From positions 1-61,242 of the forward strand of contig JAQSWS010000033.1 in assembly GCA_029266495.1 (NCBI GenBank): DNA of 61,242 bases, in the 5' to 3' direction. Made by a program: the position numbers and the translations under genes. Under the pieces are notes generated by a model. The model did no database searches. It was not told where the DNA came from and saw only the letters and a program-made list of their open reading frames with translations. Below, in pieces: positions 55,605 through 61,242 of this stretch. The DNA is from Rariglobus sp. Its GTDB lineage: Bacteria > Verrucomicrobiota > Verrucomicrobiia > Opitutales > Opitutaceae. Numbering within the stretch: the first letter of the stretch is position 1; each line of letters opens with the position of its first letter.

Positions 55605-56291
55605 ATGGATGCACTGGGTTACATCGATTGCGGCGATAACCGGGACACGGTTCTGTTTCCTTGGGTGCGCGAGATCGTCCTCCAGCGAAAGCCGGGCTCT
55701 GTGCTTGATTTTGGCTGCGGCGATGCCCGCTTTTCCGTGGAGCTGGCCCGGCACGTCAAGGGTCGGGTATCGGCGTATGATCGTGATCCGCACATGAGGG
55801 AACAGGCCCGCCGACGCATCGCAGGCGAGGGCAATGCAGCGGTCTCATTATGCGAAGAGCCCGGGGCCGGATGGACGGGGGTATTCGACGTCGTTGTCAT
55901 GCTCGGCGTCTGGATGTGCTGGAGGACGCACGCGGAATGCGGGGAGAATCTGGCCTTGATCGCCCGATCGCTGAAGCCCGGTGGCGTGCTGGTCGCATCC
56001 GTGACCCATCCGTGTTTTCGCAACCGGACCTTTGCGACGTATCGGACCGATTTTGACGAAGATCGTTACATGGCCAACGGCACGCCGTTCCGGGTCTATG
56101 TCGGCACTGCCGGGAAGGAGATCGTGATCGAGGACTTCCATTGGAATCTGGAGGCGATGATCACGCAGGTCCGGGAGGCGGGCCTGGTGCTGGATATTCT
56201 CAAGGAGCACGCCGACGGACCGAACGGCGAAGCGCCCTCGTGGCTCTCGCTCGTGCTGTCCAAGCCCGCCTGCGAGCCTACAGGCGAGTGA
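55605..56291 (+). CDS. Class I SAM-dependent methyltransferase
   Basis: This 228-residue enzyme has methyltransferase motif I (VLDFGCGDARFSVELA), an acidic residue after the second strand (VSAYDRDPHMREQA), and the LKPGGVLVASVTHPCF post-motif region typical of class I enzymes. The substrate is not predictable. The ATG at 55605 begins MDALGYIDCGDNRD just before the fold; upstream frame codons look non-coding. It ends by overlapping the converging subtilase gene by 14 nt. Confidence 0.8.
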   Translation: MDALGYIDCGDNRDTVLFPWVREIVLQRKPGSVLDFGCGDARFSVELARHVKGRVSAYDRDPHMREQARRRIAGEGNAAVSLCEEPGAGWTGVFDVVVMLGVWMCWRTHAECGENLALIARSLKPGGVLVASVTHPCFRNRTFATYRTDFDEDRYMANGTPFRVYVGTAGKEIVIEDFHWNLEAMITQVREAGLVLDILKEHADGPNGEAPSWLSLVLSKPACEPTGE

Positions 56292-58317
56292 TGCGCAGGC
56301 GCAGGAACTGACGGGGCGTGGTGCTGAGCGGTGCCACGGTGCGCACGATCACGGTGGTCGTGCCGTTGCCGTTGCTGGTGCTGCTGACTGTCTCGGTGAC
56401 GGCGGCGCCGGTGCTCCAGTCCTGCAGGTTCCCGGACCATTCGACGACGTAGTTCACATCGGCGAGCGCAGTGGGGCGCGTGTAGGTGAGTGTGAGCCGG
56501 TCGGCCGAGGTGCCCACGCCGGGTGCGGTCGTGACGGGATCGACGGTTTTGGGTTCCGTGCCCAACGCATATTCCATGAGGTTGGACAGACTGTCGGCGT
56601 CCGGATCGGCGGAGTCTCCGCTGGTGGCCGTGTCGGCAAGCTCGACGGTGGTGAAGCGGGCGAAACGCCAGGCATCGTAAGGCTTGTCCTCCAGAGTGGC
56701 GGTGGCACTCGATGACACGCCGGCGGAGAGCGAAAAATCGGTGGCAACAGTGAGGGAGACGGTTCGATCCCCCTGCGCGACGGAGTCGGCGAGAGGCGTA
56801 ATTTGAACGGTGGCGGCGGACGATCCCGCAGGAATGAGCACCGAGGCGGCCGGAGTGGTGTAATGAGTTCCGGATACGGCGGAGCCGCCCCACGCGAGGG
56901 GCACGAGGAGTGGGGAGGTGACGGGACCGGTGCGGGTAAGGGTGAACGTTGCAGGCGAGCCGTCGAGTTCACGAGCGACGGGTGAGGTGGCGGCGACGGT
57001 CACGGTGGGCGAGGAGCGCCAGGCGAGTGCATAGATGGTGCTTGCGCCACTGGTTCGGGTAACCTGCACGGCATAGCGGCCGGGAGCGAGGCTGGCTTGG
57101 TAGACGTGCTCCACGTTGTCCACCGTGCTGATGCTGGAGTCGAGCACACTGCCGACGTCGAACGTGCCGTCGGCAACGGCACAGAGTTTCAGGTCGAGAT
57201 TGGCTACGGTGGGATTGAGGGAATTGTCTATGACTCGATGCCAGACGAGGACCGCAGAGAAACGGGTGGAAGCCGAGCCGGCGGGAATGTCGAAGAAATA
57301 GGTGCGGGTGGTGCCGTTTCCCTGGCTTAGTGCCGTGTCGACCGACCATCCCGTGGAATCTACGGTGGCTGTGTCGGATGGTGAGAAATTGCCGGCCAAG
57401 AGAATCCGATAGGCGAGGAAGACGTTGAGCGCGCCGGCGCCGTAGCGGGCATCATAAGGTTTGGTGGTGTCGGTGCGGGACCAACTGGCGAGGGGATCCT
57501 TGGCGGCGCCGGCAAGCAGGAGTGCTTTGGTGAGCCGGGGGTAATCGGCGGTGGCAAGGGCGGGGGAATAGCTGGTGTTGCGTAGTTTTTCGGAAACCAG
57601 TCCGGCTGCGCTGGCCACCTGAGGGGTGGCGAAACTGGTGAGGCCTTCGAAGCCGACAAGATCGGGCTTCATTCGTCCTGGCGTATCGAAAGCCGTGATA
57701 CCGGCGCTGTGCTGGCCGTTGACGAGACCGACCGAGATCGTGTGGTAGCCCTGACACATGAGGCCCGGCAGTGTGGTGCTTGTCCCGTTGTTGACACCGA
57801 CCACACTCACAAAGCCATCGCGATTGATTGCATAATCAAGGCGCAGGTCGGCATGGGTAACCTGCCCGTCGCTCAGCGAACCATTGCTAATCCAGCTATG
57901 ATTTTGAACACGCCGGGTTTCCACCAAAGGATAACTGCCCAAACCAAAGTTAAGAAAATCCGTGTTCAGCCATCCGTTCGCGTTGTAAGCGTCGATGGCA
58001 ACGGTGGCGGGGATCAGGCTGCTGGACGTGCCATAAAAATATCCACCCACCGACGTCGCATGACCGGATGTTCCTGATCCCGTGCTTTTATTGGTGATGG
58101 TCTTGCCGGTGAAAGCGCCGTTGGCGGCGTCGGGAAGGTAGTTGTTACCACCGGTGTCTCCCGCTTCGGCTTGGGTGATGCCGCCGGCCACGCCGGTTGG
58201 CACGCCGCTGGTGAATGTCTGCTGGAGGCGGGTATGGCCGGTGTCGTCTTTCCAGCCTGCATGTGCAGTGGCAAAGGCGGGCAGGAGAAGAAAGGCAACC
58301 AGCTTGGGGCGCAGCAT
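56278..58317 (-). CDS. Secreted subtilase-like protein with Calx-beta domain
   Basis: This 679-residue exported protein has a signal peptide (LVAFLLLPAFATAHAG) and an S8-like domain with His86 (SGHATSVGGYFYG), a likely oxyanion Asn near 176 and Ser228 (GLTSFATPQVASAAGLV). The usual Asp motif (V-x-D-T-G) is absent; Glu51 (ITQAEAG) lies where it would be. A beta domain and a Calx-beta domain (about residues 450-545, ALAWGG-like and IPAGSSAATVQITPLADSV) follow, then a C-terminal sorting-like region with ADPDADSLSNLMEYALGTEP. It may be a protease or an inactive relative. Confidence 0.78.
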   Translation of the reverse strand: MLRPKLVAFLLLPAFATAHAGWKDDTGHTRLQQTFTSGVPTGVAGGITQAEAGDTGGNNYLPDAANGAFTGKTITNKSTGSGTSGHATSVGGYFYGTSSSLIPATVAIDAYNANGWLNTDFLNFGLGSYPLVETRRVQNHSWISNGSLSDGQVTHADLRLDYAINRDGFVSVVGVNNGTSTTLPGLMCQGYHTISVGLVNGQHSAGITAFDTPGRMKPDLVGFEGLTSFATPQVASAAGLVSEKLRNTSYSPALATADYPRLTKALLLAGAAKDPLASWSRTDTTKPYDARYGAGALNVFLAYRILLAGNFSPSDTATVDSTGWSVDTALSQGNGTTRTYFFDIPAGSASTRFSAVLVWHRVIDNSLNPTVANLDLKLCAVADGTFDVGSVLDSSISTVDNVEHVYQASLAPGRYAVQVTRTSGASTIYALAWRSSPTVTVAATSPVARELDGSPATFTLTRTGPVTSPLLVPLAWGGSAVSGTHYTTPAASVLIPAGSSAATVQITPLADSVAQGDRTVSLTVATDFSLSAGVSSSATATLEDKPYDAWRFARFTTVELADTATSGDSADPDADSLSNLMEYALGTEPKTVDPVTTAPGVGTSADRLTLTYTRPTALADVNYVVEWSGNLQDWSTGAAVTETVSSTSNGNGTTTVIVRTVAPLSTTPRQFLRLRITRL

Positions 58318-58341
58318 GGTGATCAGGGGACGGGGCCTGGC

Positions 58342-58683
58342 TCAACCCGGCGGCCAGGCGAGCTGGCGTTTGGCGAGCAGGTGAACGTGGAGATGGGGAA
58401 CGCTTTCGCAGGCATCGGGACCGTGGTTGATGACGAGCCGGAAGCCGCGCGGGATACCGAGTTTTTTGGCCACCACGCCGGCGGTGAGCAGAAGATGTCC
58501 GAGGACGGCTTCATCGGCGGGCGTTGCCTCACCCACCCGGGGGATCACGGTTTTCGGGATGATGAGCAAATGAACGGGCGCCTGAGGTTCGATGTCGTGA
58601 ATGACAATGCAGCGATCATCCTCGTGCTCGATCTTCGCGGGAATTTCGCGGTCGATGATGCGTTGAAAAAGGGTCTTGGCCAT
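58342..58683 (-). CDS. HIT family hydrolase (HinT-like)
   Basis: This 113-residue nucleotide phosphoramidase has the histidine triad PHLHVHLLA near its C terminus and the N-terminal TLFQRIIDREIPAKIEHEDD typical of HinT. Length is standard. It is cytoplasmic. It lies 24 nt from the subtilase start on the same strand. Confidence 0.95.
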   Translation of the reverse strand: MAKTLFQRIIDREIPAKIEHEDDRCIVIHDIEPQAPVHLLIIPKTVIPRVGEATPADEAVLGHLLLTAGVVAKKLGIPRGFRLVINHGPDACESVPHLHVHLLAKRQLAWPPG

Positions 58684-58739
58684 GGGGACAGTTTGCCCGC
58701 GGACCGCACGAAATACACGGAAGAAATCAATCCGGTGAA

Positions 58740-59246
58740 TCAGAGGAACAGCAGCCGCAGGTCGGCGCTGGGGGCCGTCCGGGCGGCGGTGAGGTCGCGG
58801 ATATAGGCGAGCGCATCCTCGTATTCACGCTGGCGGCGGGCGGTGGCGCGTTTTTCCGGGGGGAGCAGGGCGGGGCGCAGGTTGGTGACGAGTAACGTGC
58901 TTTCGCGGAAGGGGGCGAGGCGCTTGAGTCCGGTCATCAGTTCGGCGCGGGCGAAGAGCGGGGTCGCCGAGGTGAGGGTGCTGAGCGCGTCCCAGTGAAA
59001 AAAGCCATGGCGGGGCAGGCCGGCGAAGAGGCTCTCCAGCAAACGCGCGGCGGAGGCGTTGAACGCGGCGTCGTATTTGGCGGCGAACTCGGGGTGTTCG
59101 CGTGTCTGTTCCTCAAGTTCGACGAGGCTGAAGGCGATGGCTTCCTTGATCTGCTCCGCGAGGTAGAGATCGTGGCCGGTGACATGCGCGAAGAGCGCGT
59201 TGATGAAGTGCAGGCGGCGCAACTCGTCGCGGGCGGGGGCGGGCAT
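58740..59246 (-). CDS. Helical protein of unknown function coupled to nrdR
   Basis: This 168-residue soluble helical protein has no signal peptide. It has a conserved-looking LHFINALFAHVTGHDLYLAE start and a basic ERKATARRQREYEDALAYIR-type end. I do not recognise the family. Its ATG shares one base with the nrdR stop (TGATG), so it is translationally coupled and may work with it. Confidence 0.68.
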   Translation of the reverse strand: MPAPARDELRRLHFINALFAHVTGHDLYLAEQIKEAIAFSLVELEEQTREHPEFAAKYDAAFNASAARLLESLFAGLPRHGFFHWDALSTLTSATPLFARAELMTGLKRLAPFRESTLLVTNLRPALLPPEKRATARRQREYEDALAYIRDLTAARTAPSADLRLLFL

Positions 59247-59713
59247 CAGTCTTGCGGAGCGGGTTTTTTGTCGAGCGCGTTGATTTCGTGCATGAATTCG
59301 GAGACGTCGCGAAATTCCTTATACACGCTGGCGAAGCGCACGTAGGCGACTTCATCGATCTTGCGGAGGCGCTGCATGACGGCATCGCCGATGGCGCGGG
59401 AGGGGATGTCGGAGTCGTATTGGGCCTCGAGGGCGTCGATCACGTCTTCGACGAGCATGGCGATCTGCTCGGCATCGACGGGGCGTTTCTGGCAGGCGGC
59501 GCGGGCGGCGCGGACGAGTTTTTCGCGGTCGAAGTCTTCGCGGCGGCCGTCGCGTTTGATAACGACGATGCCTTCGCGCACGATGAACTCGGTGGTGCTG
59601 TAGCGGTGCCCGCATTCGAGGCACTCACGACGACGGCGGATCGAGCTCCCTTCTTTGCTGATGCGGGAGTCGATGACCTTGTCCTCGATGGAAGTGCACT
59701 TGGGACAACGCAT
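59246..59713 (-). CDS. nrdR: Transcriptional repressor NrdR
   Basis: This 155-residue regulator senses dATP/ATP and represses ribonucleotide reductase genes. It has an N-terminal zinc ribbon (MRCPKCTSIEDKVIDSR ... CLECGHRYST) and an ATP-cone (VIKRDGRREDFDREKLVRAA). Length and architecture are canonical. No NrdR box or reductase gene is visible in the window. Confidence 0.97.
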   Translation of the reverse strand: MRCPKCTSIEDKVIDSRISKEGSSIRRRRECLECGHRYSTTEFIVREGIVVIKRDGRREDFDREKLVRAARAACQKRPVDAEQIAMLVEDVIDALEAQYDSDIPSRAIGDAVMQRLRKIDEVAYVRFASVYKEFRDVSEFMHEINALDKKPAPQD

Positions 59714-59723
59714 GGGAATGGGA

Positions 59724-60290
59724 TCAGTTAAGCGTGAGAAAGTTCTCCAGAATCTTCATGCCGCCTTCGGTGGCGATGGATTCGGGGTGGAACTGGACGC
59801 CCCAGATGGGGAGCTCCTTGTGGCGCAGGCCCATGATTTCGCCTTCCTTGGTCTCGGCGGTGATTTCCAGGGAGGCGGGAAGGGTGGCGCGTTCGACGAG
59901 CAGCGAGTGGTAACGGGTGGCGGCGAAGCCTTGGGGCAGGCCTTTGAAAACGTCGGTGTCCTTGTGAAGGATGGGCGAGGTCTTGCCGTGCATGAGACGG
60001 TCGGCGCGCACGACGTGGCCGCCGAAGTAGTGGCCGATGGACTGATGGCCGAGGCAGACGCCGAGAATGGGTTTTTTGCCGGCGAAGGCGCCGATCATGT
60101 CGAGCGACACGCCGGCCTCGGCGGGCGAGCACGGGCCCGGAGAAATGAGCACGCGGTCAGGATTGAGCGCGAGGGCCTCGGCGGGCGTGATCTCGTCGTT
60201 GCGGAATACGCGCTGCTCCACGCCCAACTGGCCGAAGTATTGGACGAGGTTGAAGGTGAACGAATCGTAGTTGTCGATGACGAGCAGCAC
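59724..60290 (-). CDS. Anthranilate / aminodeoxychorismate synthase glutamine amidotransferase subunit
   Basis: This 188-residue class I amidotransferase supplies ammonia for anthranilate or para-aminobenzoate synthesis. It has [19 protein letters not shown], the oxyanion [13 protein letters not shown], the nucleophile [10 protein letters not shown] and the His-Glu pair in VQFHPESI. TrpG and PabA cannot be told apart here. The start is uncertain: GTG at 60290 begins the fold, with other GTG/ATG codons upstream that would overlap the divergent tgt promoter. It lies 10 nt before the nrdR start. Confidence 0.92.
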   Translation of the reverse strand: MLLVIDNYDSFTFNLVQYFGQLGVEQRVFRNDEITPAEALALNPDRVLISPGPCSPAEAGVSLDMIGAFAGKKPILGVCLGHQSIGHYFGGHVVRADRLMHGKTSPILHKDTDVFKGLPQGFAATRYHSLLVERATLPASLEITAETKEGEIMGLRHKELPIWGVQFHPESIATEGGMKILENFLTLN

Positions 60291-60322
60291 GGGAGATGTA
60301 AGTGGCTTACTATCCTCGCGGG

Positions 60323-60353
60323 TTGACACTTGGGTCAAGCGTGGCGGTAGGTT
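60323..60353 (+). promoter_or_regulatory. Possible tgt promoter
   Basis: TTGACA at 60323-60328 and TAGGTT at 60348-60353 (19-nt spacing) precede the tgt ATG at 60361. The -10 is poor and the spacing long. If used, the transcript would start at or just before the ATG (leaderless). Confidence 0.3.
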
Positions 60354-60360
60354 TGCGCAA

Positions 60361-61242
60361 TGCCCGCTCATTTCGAATTGATGAAGACCGATACCCTCAC
60401 GGCGGCCCGTCGCGGCCGGCTGCGCACCCGGCACGGGGTGATTGAGACCCCGATCTTCATGCCGGTCGGCACCCAGGGAACCGTCAAATCGCTCACGCCG
60501 GCCCACCTGCGCGAGATCGGTTCACAGATTATTCTAGGCAACACCTACCACCTCAACCTCCGTCCGGGCAGCGAGCTGGTGAAGGAGCTGGGCGGGCTGC
60601 ACACATTCATGGGATGGGACGGTCCGATCCTCACGGACAGCGGTGGCTTCCAGGTGTTTTCCCTGGCGAAGTTGCGCAAGATGCACGACGACGGGGTGGA
60701 GTTTCAGTCGCACCTGGATGGCAAAAAGCTCTTTCTCGGTCCGCGCGAGGTGATGGCGATCCAGCAAAATCTCGGCAGCGACATTGCCATGGTGATCGAC
60801 GAGTGTCCGCCCTGGCCTTGTGAACGCGACGCGACCGCGGAGGCATGCGCGCGTTCGTTGCGGTGGGCGAAGCAGTGCAAGGACATCGTGACGGACAACG
60901 GCTGGCTGGCGGCGGGTCACCACTTGTTCGCGATTGTGCAAGGCTCGACCTATGACGATTTGAGGCGGGAGGCGGCGGAGGCGCTGGCCGCGCTGGATTT
61001 CCCGGGTTATGCGGTGGGTGGCGTCAGCGTCGGCGAGCCCGAGCCGGAGATGTTAAAGCAGGTGGGTGCGACCACGCCTTTCATGCCGGCGGACAAGCCG
61101 CGCTACACCATGGGGCTGGGCACGCCGCCGCAGTTGCTCAAGATGATCGCGCTGGGCGTGGACATGTTCGATTGCGTGCTGCCTTCACGCGTGGCGCGCA
61201 ACGGGCTGGTTTTCACCCCCGACGGACCGATGAACCTGCGCA
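60361..61242 (+). CDS. tgt: Queuine tRNA-ribosyltransferase, 5' part (truncated by the window)
   Basis: The frame is open from ATG 60361 to the window end (294 codons). The enzyme exchanges guanine for a queuosine precursor in tRNA. Visible motifs are [31 protein letters not shown] with the catalytic Asp, [24 protein letters not shown] and [14 protein letters not shown] with the nucleophile Asp. The zinc-binding Cys/His cluster would lie beyond the edge. It is divergent from the TrpG/PabA gene. Confidence 0.97.

Overview
The window is GC-rich chromosomal DNA from a free-living bacterium, most likely a member of the Verrucomicrobiota close to Opitutaceae. This is inferred from the gene types: a long SecA with an enlarged cross-linking region, a double-length ThyX, several secreted proteins with an SHD1-like domain, an LA_2272-type surface protein, and many genes without a Shine-Dalgarno sequence. 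No 16S or other phylogenetic marker is present, so the placement is provisional. No rRNA, tRNA, CRISPR array, phage or insertion sequence was seen. Both edges cut genes: the nuoJ tail on the left and tgt on the right.

Layout. 1-5.4 kb is the end of the respiratory complex I operon (nuoJ tail, nuoK, nuoL, nuoM, nuoN), closed by a strong terminator. 5.4-10.7 kb holds an exported phosphodiesterase, ThyX, a secreted unknown, TerC and a true formylglycine-generating enzyme. 10.7-13.0 kb is an IclR-type regulator plus a Cys-type sulfatase that the formylglycine enzyme can activate. 13.1-22.2 kb carries secA, a small unknown, an SHD1/C39-like peptidase protein, polyphosphate kinase and an aldehyde dehydrogenase. 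22.2-25.7 kb is a coupled ECF sigma/metal-sensor operon, an Hsp70-like ATPase and a VapBC-type toxin-antitoxin pair. 26-31.9 kb has htpG, several exported unknowns, a KTSC-like protein, an exported acetolactate decarboxylase and ung. 31.9-34.3 kb is a tandem family of three degenerate pseudopilin-like proteins. 34.5-37.5 kb has a DUF2383 protein, a His-rich COG0523 GTPase and a NikR-like regulator. 37.6-43.0 kb is a nitrogen-type cluster: an NMT1-like ABC transporter, a creatininase-family hydrolase and a GlnT-like ligase. 43.2-50.6 kb has an oligopeptide-binding lipoprotein, a coiled-coil membrane protein, PhoH, a cobalamin adenosyltransferase, an LA_2272-type protein and a Gfo/Idh/MocA oxidoreductase. 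50.8-61.2 kb has def, a two-gene membrane system, a second SHD1 protein, a methyltransferase, an aberrant subtilase with a Calx-beta domain, a HIT protein, nrdR, a TrpG/PabA amidotransferase and tgt.

The most unusual signals are in non-coding DNA. (1) A palindrome (TTTGTCACTT, ATT, AAGTGACAAA) occurs three times, each 105-150 nt upstream of a minus-strand start codon; two copies precede the ABC transporter operon and the GlnT-like gene of the same cluster. (2) A 7-bp-stem, 6-nt-loop hairpin followed by CCACG occurs three times just after stop codons, with compensatory base changes in the stem. (3) Heptanucleotide-period repeats occur at five intergenic loci. (4) A diverged repeat of about 60 nt lies directly upstream of two unrelated genes. 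(5) A pair of DnaA boxes lies immediately before the phoH start. Protein-level oddities include a NikR homologue with Tyr in place of the Cys metal ligand, a ThyX whose two halves carry complementary motif fragments, and a subtilase lacking the usual catalytic Asp motif.
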